NCBI GenBank assembly: GCA_013399855.1
Contig: VXAY01000723.1
Location: 138,032-202,031 of the forward strand
From: Oxyruncus cristatus
Lineage: Eukaryota > Chordata > Aves > Passeriformes > Cotingidae
Direction of reading: 5' to 3'
Length of the DNA: 64,000 nt
Shown: in pieces, positions 48,903 through 61,573 of the stretch
Numbering within the stretch: the first letter of the stretch is position 1
Layout of the letters: each line of letters begins with the position of its first letter
The notes under the pieces: model-generated
The model's database searches: none
Told to the model about the DNA's origin: nothing
The model's input: the letters and a program-made list of their open reading frames with translations, nothing else
Made by a program: the position numbers and the translations under genes

Positions 48903-51589
48903 ATTTTTTCTCCTTACAAATATATAGCATGAAATATTTGAAGTAAACTACAAAAATAGGCCCATTGGTAGAGGTCTTGCCATCTTGAACACAAGTTGTG
49001 CAGTAATGCAGTGCAAATGCACTGCAAGCCCAAGGCTTCCTTGGGCCCATCTGGATTTCTGGAGTGGTAACACTTCACTGACCGTGGCTGGGAACAGGCT
49101 TTTCCTAGCTGCTGTACCCTCACACATTTCCAGAATTTAGTCATACAGTTCGGAAGTAAAACATAAATTACAGCAGAGGCAGAGAGTAATTGACAGGTAT
49201 GGGGGAAAGGGAAAAAGGACCTATTGTGTGAGAAGCAGACAGCTCTGCTGACCTGAAAATATATTATTCTGTGGAAGTGCAAACCAGAGGGTCTGTGGAA
49301 TTTTTTCTCAATTCACCATGAAAATGGTGGGCTGAGGCGACCATCCATTTGATGTGGGTGGTCCTTAATGCATGTCATAATTTACACTTAAGGCATATAC
49401 AATCCCTTGAAATTCCCTTCTTAGGAGGACCATAAAAAAAGTGTTGCATATGGAGCTCACTGAAGGTTTCTGCAAAGCAGAATGCATTGTCAGACATAAA
49501 CACATCCTATTATTCTAGCTTAGGTCAGAGTTCAATGACTCCCCAAAGCTTATTTCAGTCCTAAGCTGATCCCACTGCAGTCCGGGTGGGCAAAATAGAA
49601 GTGTTTCCAACACAGCTACTTTCCTCTGGCTGTGGTGCTCCACAATCGGAAGCAAACCTGACTCCTCAGGCTGCAGGTTAACATACAGCTTATCGGTGAA
49701 ATCACCCTTGCTCATCCTCAGGCTGTTTTCTGAAGGATTTTGTAAGCATTACTGAAGTTTCCTCTTTGCTGTATAGGAGACCCTAGGACTATAATTAGCC
49801 TCATCTTCAAGAACAGGAATCGGAAGTTAGAAGACTTCATGAAGGGAATCCTTGTTAGCACAAGAAATAGATCACAGATGTGGCTTTGCCTGTCTGCTGC
49901 AAAGGCAGAGCCCAGCCCCTCACCGTGGTGCTTGGCCCCCTGCTTGGACCCAGATGTCAGTGCTGTGCTGCTGTGCTGGGCACTGCCCTGCTCCTGCACA
50001 GCCATTGCTGGAGAGCCTTGCTGCAGGGCTGGGTGGACCTGTCCCCCTCCCCAGGGCATCCTCCCCATCCCATCTCTGGCAGGGCAGCAGCAAGCAGTCA
50101 GGGGGAATAGCCATCTGCTAGGTCTGTACAACATGGCAGTTCCCTAGACTGAAGCTATCCCCTGCTCCCTCTATGCCAAAGCACTTTCCAAGGCCATTTG
50201 TTTCTTGCTTGTGAGTTTGGGAGGCACACAGGGCTTGGAGAACACCCCAAAGTGATTCCTCCAAGAAAGACACCGTTGCCTTTGGGGCAGCAACCGGGTG
50301 GCTGTCAGCGCCCAGGACAGAGGTCATGGAAGGTAAGTGAGGAAGCCCTTCCTCTGCTGAAAAGAATGAGCTGCAGAAGGGTGTACACTTGGACCAGAGG
50401 TCTGTCTGGGTTGTAAAAGCTGGGGAGAAAGCACTGCCTCCCATCCCACCCCGGGTACTTAATAGCAAAGGTTTTGCTTTGTACCTCATCTCAGCTGACA
50501 GGAGGTAATCCTGTCTCTTTAGACTTCATGGCTCTCCATGATAGCAGGTGAGAAACATTTTGGCCATAGCTGCAGTTCAGAGACTTCAAGAGCCAAATAA
50601 AGCAATGAAGGAAACCCAGAAAAAATATGACCTCAGAATGTAAACCGAATAAAAAGTGCTTCTTGTTAGCATCTTATAATAACCGATCAGGTGCCTGGGG
50701 AGAAAAGCAAGATATTTGACCTAAAATTTCAATGTGTATCAGTGTTTGTTTCTTCTTTTTATTCTTCTGTCTCCCAGAATCAGGCAGATTGCATCCTTAG
50801 ATGTGGGCTGCAAAAGACCAGAAAGGCAACTCAAATTGAGAGATGGGTGGCTGGACCTGGCCCTTGGTGGTATTTATCTCTACTGGAGAGAAAATAGCAG
50901 GGACAAGGAATGAACATGCACAGCCTCTTTCCCTCCCATGGCTTTCCCAGGGGAGCTTTCCCTGCTCAACTCGTGACCAACAGGCTGTTTCCCCCCTCTG
51001 AAATATTGCCCATTCCCTTCACCAGAAGTTTCCTGTGCTGACTGAAATATTAAAGAGGCTGAACAACATGGGGGAAGTTTGTTTATTTGTAGGGCTGTAT
51101 ATACATGTCTGTTTTAGGCCCATCCCGAGGAAGAATTTCAGATATTTTGCTGGAAATCTGGGGCCGGGGGTATTATGGCCATGGTGAGAAGTGGTGATGC
51201 TTGTGACAGGAGTCAGGCTCAGCCAGTCAGCAGTGTCTCCATAAGACAAACAGGCATCAGTGGGGAAGAGAAACCATGTGGGAACTGGACTGAGCCCTCA
51301 GGAATCTGCTGCTGGAGGGGGCGAACAGGGCCCAGGCCCATAGCCACCACAGGGGTCAGTGGAGGAGCACACAGGGGGCTGCTTCTTCCCTTGCCCATCC
51401 AGGCTCTAGCACTCAGTTGCACCTGGGTGTCTCCAGGGAGATTTGTCTTCCTTTTGAAGATCCCAGATCCAGCCTCCAGTAGAAACTCTTTAGGAACCTC
51501 CTTGAAGGGGGAGGCTCTGCTGGGACTTCTGCTCCCCACCACGAGGGCCCTCAGCCATGGTCCCTGAGGAGGGAAGACAGGGCAGCCGC

Positions 51590-51700
51590 TTGCATCCTGG
51601 GGCCATTATTTTTAAAGGCAGAGCAGCAGTAATTAATGCTCAGTCTGGCAGCAGGCCCTCTCGCTGGAAGCCCAGCTAGCATAGGCTCCTGTGGGGCACC
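51590..51700. promoter_or_regulatory. possible conserved non-coding element
   Basis: GGGGCCATTATTTTTAAAGG near 51599-51618 contains a MEF2-like A/T core. It is followed by GCAGTAATTAATGCTCAG, a paired homeodomain-type site with both TAAT and ATTA, and CCCTCTCGCTGG. These sites sit in a GC-rich setting. This is regulatory-looking, but conservation is unverified. Confidence 0.25.
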
Positions 51701-54700
51701 TCCTTGCACTCTTCCCTTGTGGTGAGGGGCAGTGGCTCCCCCACAACAGCCGCAGTGGCTGCCCAGGCGCCCCCTGTTAGAAAGTCTTCATCCATATCTT
51801 GGGAAGCATCTGTGCTTCCTGCCACCGTGGGTTCTCAGTGTGGCTGGCTGTGTTGGCCAACAAAACTCCATACCCACCACCAGCCTCAGCAGGAGCAGGG
51901 ACATGGAGAAGGCTTGCATGTACTAAACATTGATTTGCCAAGCCCTTGGGAGCAGGGGTGGCTCAGGCAGCTGTGTTTATCTCTGTAAGCAGTTGGCACA
52001 GCAGGCTGCATCTATCCATTTCAAAGAACAGTTCTTCTCCAGATCCAGAGGAAAAACAGGTTTAAAGTGTTGTCTTTAGATAGACACATTAAATAAAAAT
52101 GGTAGCAGCAGAAAACTGCTGTGTGCATCAAAATTGTGATGACTGAAGCATGAGACCTGGCAAAGATCAACATCCCTCTCATGCTGAAGGCTGCAGGGGC
52201 CCTAATAAACTTACAGCTGCTTTCCTCCTGAACCTGTAGAGAGACCAGCTTGTGTGGGGTTTAGTATAGAACCAAACTGAAATGATGGGCTTGCTGTGTT
52301 TGGTCCTATGAAGTTATGCTCCTGCTGCACCACTGTGTGGATACACACTGAGAAGAGAGGCTCACTGTGCTGCAGACAGTTCACTTGCTTCCTGAGTTTG
52401 GGGTCCCTTTGTCTATGTGCTGGCCAGACTTGGAAAGCTGAGGATATTTGTTTTGTATGTTCTTCATTAGTATTATTTCAATGTTCTTTTTTTGCTGACA
52501 GTTTCTACAGAAAATAATGTTTTATTAGAAAATACCATGACCCTTCCCTAGTGTTGGATGACATTTGAGTTTGTGTATGCTTTGCAATTAAAACCTTAAA
52601 TGGTTCCTAAAAAGAAAAAGAAAAAAACCCTAATATTTGAGACGGGGAGGATGTTTTCAAAAGAAAAATTAGCTGTTGCTTCTGAAAATTGATTTTCTGG
52701 CAAATGATTATATTACAGCCATTTCTCATTAAAAAATAATCTGGTGACCAGCTGCAGCACATTCATGCTTCAAGCGAAAGAGAGAGACCTCCACGTGTCA
52801 CAGTTTGGCTTGGACAGTCAGAAGGTGGGAGGGGAAACAGCAGCCCAGGGCTTTTCCTGAGCACTGGCACAGGCAGAGCATGGAGTGGTAGAGAAATCCT
52901 GCTAGGCTGACCATGTGTGTGGCCTCATACTGAGCACCTGCATCTACCTCTGGCGCCCCAACACTACACTCCCTACCCCTGGAAGGCTGTAGGGACACAA
53001 ACCCTGTGGCCTACAGATACAGGACAGAGGTGCCAATCTGTTCTGCCAGGCTGAAAACAGGATGTCTGTCCCTCCACAGGGAGATCAATCTGATTAAGAG
53101 GTTAAAGAGCATTAAGCCTCAGAGACGGAAAGCATAAATGCAGCCCCTGAGCTCTCCAATGACTCTGGAAACCACCATGACCCATGCACCAGCTTGAAAT
53201 TCTGTTGCTTCCTGCAGACATGTGGTGTAGAGGTGACTTTTGAGGCACCATAGCACTAAAATAAATGTTGGCTGAAGGTGCAGAGGGCAGTGGCCCAGTT
53301 GTGAGAGCGGCTAAGAAATGTCTGACACCCAGATGATACCCAGGCACTAAAAAGAAGCTGCAATCCCTACAGTGTGCTGCGAGAGCTGAGCACTGCAGAA
53401 TGTCCCATGATGTAGGCTGGAGGCTTGTCAGGGCAGAGTCAGGGCTGCAGCAGTGGGGCTGGATAATTGGCAGCTTTTTCTTTTGTGAAGTTTGGTTTAT
53501 GTTTGGTTTCTTTTTCTATATCACTTCTTTTCCTGTCTGTCTGAACGAAAGTGAGCATGTGTAGCTAAGGATCCCAAGTTAAAGGCTGCTCCTCTGAGCA
53601 CCCCAGAGCTCAGTGGTTGCTTTGTCTGATTTTTCCATACAGGATTTTTCTAATGGGATCTTAGTTTTCATTCTGAGCATCCTGGTACCTTTGGGTTTGT
53701 GATAGAGCACCAAACCTATAGAAGAAAAAAAATACTGATCACTGTAGTTTTCCTTATCACAAACCAACAACCAGCTCTGCCTCTATACATTTGTAAGCTA
53801 ACTTGTGTTTGCCCAGCATATGTTGTAATTAATTGCTGTGTTAATAGAATACTGGTTTCATGCAGCCAATGACTGTGCACTACTAGAGAGAGGAGTGAGG
53901 AGGCCAGTTTGTAAACTTGCTTTTTGTTTACCATCCTTTCTTAGAAATCAGAAGGGGATTTATATCTGTTGTGGTTTTTCACAGAAAGGAAATGGGTATG
54001 TGTGGCCCATTCTAACTGCACAGGGGGGTTGAGACAGGCTTGCATTGGTGAACGTCTGCTAAACCTTGCCAAGCAGCAGGCATGAGGGTTGGAGGTCAGG
54101 GAGATGAACCTTGGGCTTGCAACTAACAACAAACTGAGCAAAGGCTTTATCCCCATGTTCTCATCCAGATGCAGCTCTCACTGTCAGTGTGTGCGAAGTG
54201 CCAGGGGCTGATATTGAGGGAGCGCTGCCTGTTGACAGCCTAGTACAGGAGGTACCAAGAAATTCCAATGTTGCAAGCGAGGGGTACAGTGGTAATGGTA
54301 CCAACATAACACCAAGGAGTCATGCTGCTGGGTTGCATTTTGCAAATGGGAAAATGTTCCACCACTTCTTTGTGACCTGCTTATCATACTGGTGAGTCTA
54401 TCAAAGGAGAGAAATGCTGAAATATGAGTGTGATAAAAGATGGGAAGCCATGCTGATGCTATTCCCTACACTTACTTGCTTTCCACAAATATTCCTGCAA
54501 GGAAAGCTCAGACCACAAAAATGCTTGTAGAAAACTCAGAGCTTCCTATCAGCACTCCCAGGAGTTTGTATCATGGCCAGTTCTCTCCTGTGCCATTTGG
54601 TTTGTTGGGAGTGAGTGGGCACAGGTAAATAGAGTTGAATTCACCAATGTCAGAATAGGAATTAGTTTGCTTCCCATGTATCATTAAGCTCCAGCAATCT

Positions 54701-55289
54701 TCTCAGTGTTGTCAGAGAAGAGTGCTGAGCAAATATATGCCCACTGGCTATATGCAGCAGTTGAGTGTTGGCATTAGACTACCAGCATGAAATCAGGTGT
54801 TGACCTGTAGCCCACCTCCCACTATGGAGGCAGTCTGCCAGCAATCCTTACTGGGTTACATGAGGTATGGACTTGGTGCCAGAAGTTCCCTATTATGGCT
54901 TTAGCTAGGATGTGCTCAGCAGATTTCCCAGCCAGGAACAAAAAGTCTTATGTCCTACTCAAACTTCATCTAGGAGGGGGTGATCTCCTAGTCTGTGCTG
55001 TCGTCAGGGTTAGCCAGCACTTCATTCCCTATCACTCTCACTGCATATCACCTGAACTGCTAGTCAGCAGCAGAGTTTGCTGCCTGCTCCCTTGCTAGCA
55101 CTTCATGCATTTCAAATCAGGCCAAACTCGTGAGGTGATGGTTTTGCCAGTCAGTCAGTATGTCTGAAACTCTCTTGTGGTCTCTGTGCCCTGTACCTTC
55201 ATGTGTGGGAGGAAACAACACTTCATTCTAGGAGGTGGCAGTGTCCCAGAGGACTCTGGTCTCATTTGTGGGAGGCAGTGGCTTTTTCT

Positions 55290-55375
55290 TCCTGTAACTG
55301 TACAGCACTGAGCACAGAAAGGGGCCTGGCCTGAGGTTGGTGTACCTATGTGCCATCATAGTAATAGTAAACACA
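55290..55375 (+). repeat. ancient amniote interspersed-repeat 3' tail
   Basis: The segment 'tgtacagcactgagcacaga' (about 55299-55318), then 'aaggggcctggcctgaggtt' and 'gccatcatagtaatagtaaa', matches the end of an old repeat common in turtles and crocodilians ('tgtacagcacctagcacaatggggtcctgg...gctacagtaatacaaataa'). It is in + orientation. The body may reach back to about 55150. I do not recall its formal family name with certainty. Confidence 0.55.
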
Positions 55376-56159
55376 GAAGCATGTGATATTTGTCAGGGAA
55401 AAGCACAATAATCTATTCTGATTTTTTTTTTGGCTATATATATTGCTGGAAATTTTGCAAAAACCTAGCCAAAGGAGTTGTATAAACTGTCTTAAATGTA
55501 AACCAGATACTGTCAATTTAGGGCATTTGTAGTGGTGGTGTAAACTGAGCCAGAAATGCTGAGCTGTGAGTCCAGGAGAGAGCCAAAATGCAGCCAAAGG
55601 TCTTTTCTCTGTGTTTAATTTAGTACAAGTGTGACTGGATAGGTATCAAGCCCTGGTCCTGGTCACGGTCTGTGTAGGGAAACCTTAGGAGAAAGTGACT
55701 GGAGACTTTTGGTGAGAAATCACAGATCTTCGATCAAGTCTTATGATGAGGTATCAAAAGTGGGCAAGTTGGTACCTGGAAAACCTGCCATCAGGACTCA
55801 TCTGTTATGTTTATCAAAGTATATGCCTGTGAACCTCTATGCAAATAGAGGGGAGTTCAATCTGCCCATGCCCAAGCAGACTGGAAACCCCGGGAACAGA
55901 AATTGGTTGGCCTTATGCCTCAGCCAACAAACCTCACTACGACCTTCAGCTTGGTACCTGTAAACCCCTGGAAACTCCTGAGGGCTGAAGCTGCAGCGAT
56001 GTGTCATGCAAAGGGCCATTCTGCCTCCCTTGGATTTTATACTTTTATTTAAATACCTGTGGATGGCTACTGTCAGAAAATGGGTTGGAGTGGTACCTTT
56101 GGGCCTGACTTATGCATCACCCTTTTTTTTTTTCTGTTTGGCTTAGCACATGTGGATGT

Positions 56160-56597
56160 GTGGGGGTTAAGCCTTTCACAAAAAGAATTTGCAGGTGTAG
56201 TTCCAGCAAATTTTAAAGGTGACCAGTTTCAGCTTTACATGAGCTGCCAAGGGAGAGAGCTGCATGCTAGAACGCTTCTCTTGGAGGTGTGGTCCAAGCA
56301 GATCCAGAGGACTGAAAGCCAGACAATTCAGCGTGAAAATAAGGTGCAGATTTTTTTACGGTGAAGAAAATTAACTACTGAAATAATTTACCAGAGGCTG
56401 TACTTGGTTCTCTATCGTATGTAGTTTTTAAATCAAGACCAGATGTCTCTTTAAAATACAGCTTTCCTCAGCAGAAGGATGGGCTCACCCCTCCACAGGG
56501 GATGATGTTTTCCAGCCAGTGTGATGCCAAACACCAGGTTGCTTGACTGTAACATTTCCTTCTGGATTTTAAATATCTATGGATTCTATGGACAAAA
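56160..56597 (+). mobile_element. ancient CR1 LINE 3' region including terminus
   Basis: In + orientation the order is 'cagatccagaggactgaaag', 'ccagacaattcagcgtgaaa', 'ataaggtgcagattttttta', 'aattaactactgaaataatttacc', 'ctgtacttggttctctatcg', 'ttttaaatcaagaccagatg' and finally 'ccttctggattttaaatatc' with 'tatggattctatgg'. This follows the old amniote CR1 3' untranslated region, down to the terminal ATTCTATG-type repeat at about 56583-56595. The internal order is preserved, with changes and some loss between 56480 and 56550. It is the opposite orientation to the ancient CR1 at 43.7-44.5 kb. The 101-codon frame at 56059-56364 runs through it and is not a gene. Confidence 0.85.
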
Positions 56598-57530
56598 AGA
56601 ACTGTGTACTCCATAACACGAAACATCTCTTGCATCCACTAAAGGCATCTGGGAAATTCTGGCAGATTTATGAAGAAAATGTTCTGGAGTTGCCTCTTGC
56701 AGTTTATGGGAGAAGAAGGTTTCCCTGCATGTGAAAGACCAGGGGCTAGACAGTGGCTGGGCAGGGCTGCTGCATATTGGGGATCGAGCTGTCGACAGTT
56801 TAAAGGAAGAGCTGAGAAATACTGATGTATCCTGACTGCCTGCTGCTCCAAGGATGCATAGGGTTGAGAGGGCTGATGGATTTTAGGGGGAGGTTCCTGT
56901 ATGGACATTTGTGCCTGGAACTGCCATGCTGCTGTAAGGCGATGGAATAGGGAAACATGCTCCTTCTTACCTGCAGGTCAAGTCTGCAATAAGTACGTGT
57001 GAGACTGTGGGTGTAGGAAAAACAAGAGAAGAGGAAATGCAGCTTAGAGGTGCACTGATAGCACTAAGTTTAGATATAAGGTTCCACTCTCATCAGTGGC
57101 ATCAAAACCAACTTGGGAGGTAGGCATTCAGGAGTGAATGTGTAGCTGTGTTCCACTTAGACTGGACAGTAGCTTGGCTGCTGCGGGAACTTTAATAAAG
57201 TCAGGCTCACTAAGTAAAGCTGTTCCAGAGAGAAAATAAAGAAAAACAATGCAGAAAAAAAGAATCCATCCTCACCAGAAACTGTGGCTTTTCAGAGCAG
57301 TCTCATATAAGCTGCAAAATCCACAGTCAGCAGTCCTGGTTCCAGCTGCCCTGACGCTTGGAGAGATGACACTGTGCAAAGTGAGCTGCAGATGAGGTGA
57401 GAGGTGTGGGGGCACAACATGTGGTGCACTTGCCAGGCACTGGAAAATCCCTTTGCACTGCATACTGTGCAGTCAGCAGGGTAGCCATGGTGTTCTTGTT
57501 GTGTTTCTACAAATTGTGCATCTCTTTCAA

Positions 57531-57800
57531 AGCTGATTGTTTATCCCTTGGCTGACGGAGGACATCCACATAATCCAGGACAAATAATTTTGATTCAGTG
57601 AGCACTTAACTCACTTAACTACACTCCCAGTCACAGCCATCACATTGGCAGGCTTCGCTGACAGATAACGCTTCATTTGGCAGAAAAATTCCTGACATTT
57701 ACAGCTTCTGCCTCAGTTCCATTAGAAACAGCCTGCACGGCAACATAATCCGGCCCCACTGGGTTCCTGGCTCAGCTCATTATCACTGGCTCTTCTAAAG
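57531..57800. promoter_or_regulatory. possible conserved non-coding element
   Basis: This 270-bp block has unusually high complexity for its surroundings and retained CpGs (GGCTGACGGAGG, GGCTTCGCTGACAGATAACGC, CATAATCCGGCCCC). It also carries repeated factor-type sites: two TAATCC motifs of the bicoid/OTX type (near 57572 and 57747), an AATAATTTTGATTC core, CTGACAGATAACG resembling TGACAG and GATA sites, and GCTCATTATCAC. It contains no convincing frame. This is the best regulatory candidate in the window, judged by eye only. Confidence 0.3.
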
Positions 57801-60070
57801 GCACCCTCTAAAAATCTCTGTGCTTCCCCCCACAACACCTCACAGTGTCAAAGCTGTAGCTTGTTTACAGATGGGGAAAACAAGTCACAGCAAAACATAG
57901 GCTGGTTCTGGGAAGCTTCTTCACAGTCATCACTCATTCTGAGAAGGTGTCTGCAAGCTCCCTCTGAACCTGGGGTTATGTGTGAAGGCACGTGTTGTTC
58001 CCACGAATTCCAGCACACTGCCCCTACGCATGAAGCAAAGGAAGTGCTTTACCACCTTGCTTGAGCTGGCTTGGGGCCAGGGGGCAGAGTACTGCCGAGC
58101 ACCCGCAAATCGTGCCCTGGAAACGCTGTGGTTACCCCTCTTCCAGTGGGCAGTGAATGTGTGCTGCTCGCTATGGCTGGCACTTAATGCCTCTTCAGAA
58201 CTCCAGCATCTCTCCACTCCTCTCAAGGATCCATTGCTAGGCTCGGATATGCGGCCTCCAGTGCGTGCAATTCATAGGTGCCCATGTGCTGGCCCAACTC
58301 TGCCTTCAGTTTGCTGCCCCAAGAACTGTGGAAACCAAGATACACTGGCTCTGATATCGGTACTTCTGACTTATTGCATTCCCTGGATTACTCTTAAGTA
58401 TTAGGGAACAGATTCAGATTTCCCAAGATGTTGAAGTGCCAACAAATGTAGGTGGGCTTCTAATGTGATCTCCAAATGCTCCTAAAATGGCAAGCCAACT
58501 ACTTACCCCACAAAAGCTACTTAGTTTTTCTGCCTCTGTGGGAAGGGGCCAGTCTCAAATGAACCACACAGTTCAACATTTGCACGAAATGATGAGCAGC
58601 AGGTAAGAGCTGATTTTCTTCCTGTCCTCACCTGTATATCTTATAGCCAAGGCTATTGCACTGTTATACCAGACTTGCTTCTAGATGCCTTTATTCAGCA
58701 CCTTGGTCTGATCAGCGCCTGATGTTGAAATCACGAGTACAAAATAAAACGTACATCCCAAGAACACCTGCAGGCTGTGACTCCAGACCAACAGACTCCT
58801 TTAACCTTCATTGTTTTTCTTGTCTTTTGTACCATTAAAATGCTTGTTTCAGTTTTAAAACCCAGATTAAATAAGCAGTCTCTGTGTTTTCTGATGGCTG
58901 CTTTTGAGCTCTTCTGAAAAGCAAAGAAGAGGGCACCAGAAACAGCTTTTTTTTTCCTCCCACATTTGATCCTTGCTTGTGATCACCTGATGCAGATCAG
59001 AGTAGAGCTTTTCCTCTGCTGCACAAGTTCATCCTTTTCCTTGCTCCTCATGTCTTTCATGGCTGAAGTTCTCTTTTGGAAAGCAGCAGACCAGAAGGAG
59101 TGCCCACGTGAAAATGATAAGGGGTGGGGAGTCCCATATTCCTTGCCTGCCTTTTCTTCTTGTACCAGCTATGTCCAGAAATATTGCTGATAGCAAAGAA
59201 AAATTTTCTCAGTTCAAACCTGAAACCCTTCCAAACCAAAAATCACTACTTTATCTAGAAATCATTCAAATAATAACAAAAACCCACCTTGTACAGATTT
59301 ATATTTTTTCAATTAAAAATTGTCAACTGAATGGAGACTTTCACCAGAAGAGAACCTTCCATCTCTGGTGCATTTGCCATTCCAGCATCTGGCCATGCCT
59401 AACTCTGCCCTGGTATTTGGAGGTGTTTGTTGTTTGCTTAGGCATCTTCAGAGGAGAAGTTTATGTGCCCATATCCTAATGTACACTTGGTGGCCAGGTG
59501 CCTATGTTGTGTTGTAGGACTGGGATGCTTTCCTGGCTGTCCCCAGGGTGAGCACTGGCCCCTAACACACCCATCTGGTGAGCCTTCTTTTTCTCCTCCT
59601 GAGGCTTTGATATTTGCATGTTGTTGTTTTTATTATTCCTGGGATCTTTCCAGCCCTCTACATGTCGTCTGGCAGAATAGTCCCCGCACATTCCTGTATT
59701 TATACTTTCTCCCCCATTTTCATCCTGACCCTCTGTGTGTCGAAAGGTTTTCTACAGAAGAAATAAAACCTGTGTGCCCTGAAAGCTGCAAAGTCACAGA
59801 CTAATCAGGGAGCACTGTAGCATGGTGATGAATATCCCTGCACAGCATTTTCTTCTGCAAATAGGCCAAACCCTTGACTTGAGAATGATTTTTTTACTAT
59901 GACTTTTCTCAAGAGTAGGACTAATAACATTTTTACATGGCAGATGGGTTATAGTGCTTTCATTCTGTTTACATGGCTGGGAACATGACCCATCTTACTT
60001 TTCATAGCTGCCATCTGTTGGTCGAATTCATTCCAGTGCAATCAAGCAAGTCATGGTTTTGCTTTATTAA

Positions 60071-60120
60071 TTGTTTGGTTTTGTTGTTGGTTTTTTTCTC
60101 ATTTGTTTTATTCTGGTTTT
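60071..60120. repeat. T/G-rich low-complexity tract
   Basis: Imperfect TTTTG and TTGTT units with T7 runs. Simple sequence. Confidence 0.75.
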
Positions 60121-60613
60121 AATTATTATTGTCTCTGGGAATTTAATTCTGGGCTTTTGGATCAGCAACTAGTAAAAATGTTTTTCCCAGTCTTACGGTG
60201 GCTGCTTGAAAGGGCTTACTGATGGTAGAAAATATTCTCTTTCTGCTTGCTTGCAATTTTTTCAAAAAAAATAAAGCAACCAAAACCAAACCTTTGAACA
60301 GGTGAGCACTCAGTCAAAGTGTTGGAATGATGGATTTGAAATCTTCTCACAATGCTTTGTCCAGGTCAACAGAGGACAATAATTAAAAGATCTGTATCAA
60401 CATGGCTCAGATTTCAGGCAAATTAAGAGCTGAAGAATGCCAGGAGCTTCTTTCTCTTGAAAAAGAGAAAGGTCACATATCACTCCCTAAACTAAAGCTT
60501 CCTTCACAAATTCCACTACCACTAAGATCATATGCAGTCCATTTTTACTAGAAATTTATTTGCTTTGTTTATTTTCATGAACAGTCCTTGTTTCTGCCTT
60601 GTAATAATGCTTT

Positions 60614-60667
60614 CATAGAATCATAGAATCATTAAGGTTGGAAAATACCTCTGAGATCATTGAGTGG
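60614..60667 (-). mobile_element. CR1 LINE, very short 3' end
   Basis: The + strand reads CATAGAATCATAGAATCATT, then AAGGTTGGAAAATACCTCTG and AGATCATTGAG, almost unchanged from the bird CR1 3' terminus read backwards. Two full terminal octamer units are kept. The copy is only about 54 bp, an extreme 5' truncation. It is the least diverged repeat in the window, so probably the youngest insertion seen here. It lies on the - strand. Confidence 0.9.
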
Positions 60668-61260
60668 GGTGGGCACAGTCTGTTAACAGGGGGTCCTCTG
60701 GGAGGATTGTACCACCGTGATTCAAATCCCCATAGCAACTCTGTGGACTTCTGCAGAAGAGCAAATGGCACTGTGAAAAGAAGAGTTTAAGTCCCCATGG
60801 TGGTAAAAATGTAAGAGTGATTCTACTACAGGCAACGGAGTTATTCAGATACAGGCAAGAAGTAAATCATGCTCTCTCTTTTCTCAATATGGACAACAAG
60901 AGTGTGCTTTCTATCCCAAGAACAAGATGAGGAGAACTGGTCTTTGTTTTGAAAGCACTGGAAATCAGAGACTTTCAAAGCATTTGCAGGGAAATGCTAT
61001 AATTTAAGAAAATTGTAGGAAAGTTTTGGTTAATGTAGCTGTTCAATTACCTATAGAAAATGGAATATATGATGTAGAGAAAATGGTTGCAAGAGAAAAA
61101 AAAACCCTTCTTAAAACAAGCTGAAGATAGTATCACTCTGTTTGTTTCAGAGTGATCTTATTTTTAACTTCTGCTGAGAAATTTAGGCTATATCTGTATA
61201 TTTTCACAAAGTCTCTAGGGATCTGCTGCAAATGTCTTGTACTTTAGGGGAGGGAATGTG

Positions 61261-61299
61261 ATTTTTTGTTTGTTGTGTTTTGTTTGGGTTTTTTTTAGC
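61261..61299. repeat. T/G-rich low-complexity tract
   Basis: Imperfect TTTGT and TTTTG units ending in T8. Confidence 0.75.
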
Positions 61300-61480
61300 T
61301 AGAAATTGGTCAAACTACTGCTTATTAGTTTTTAGCTGCATTTATATTTCTATCAAACAAAGTTCTGATAATCACTATAATAAAGCCTGTGATCATTTTT
61401 CCAGAAAACATTTTCTTTTTGTTATAAAAAAATCTCAGAGGAAAAACATCTGTTTTGAAAAAAAAGCATTTCCCTCTGAC

Positions 61481-61573
61481 CAAAAAAAAAAAAAACAAAC
61501 AAAAAAACCCCCCACAAAACAAACAACCCCCCCACACACAAACCAAATAACCCCCTCAAAACCAAAACAAACC
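61481..61573. repeat. A/C-rich tract
   Basis: This 90-bp tract begins with A14 and continues as alternating A and C runs (AAAC, CCCCCC, ACACAC). It may be the decayed poly(A) tail of a lost retroposon, or a simple-repeat expansion. No element body is recognised on its left. Confidence 0.8.

Larger units (their letters stand above)
48426..55289. other. gene-free sequence with GC-richer patches
   Basis: No gene is supported. It holds a 17-bp direct repeat at 48719-48767, a telomere-like motif at 48881-48902, GC-richer patches at 49900-50110 and 51200-51800, and a candidate conserved block at 51590-51700. Overlapping 60-138 codon frames in the GC-rich patches occur in all registers and reflect composition. 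There is no CpG island. Confidence 0.45.
56598..60613. other. gene-free unique sequence
   Basis: No gene is supported. The strongest content is the candidate conserved block at 57531-57800. A weak 'gtttacagatggggaaaaca' at about 57863 recalls the MIR core but stands alone. GC-richer sequence at 58060-58300 carries overlapping frames without coding bias. Confidence 0.45.

Noticed and set aside
49839..50147. Several overlapping frames suggesting a GC-rich coding exon
   Set aside because: Three + registers and two - registers are open at once, which reflects GC composition rather than coding.
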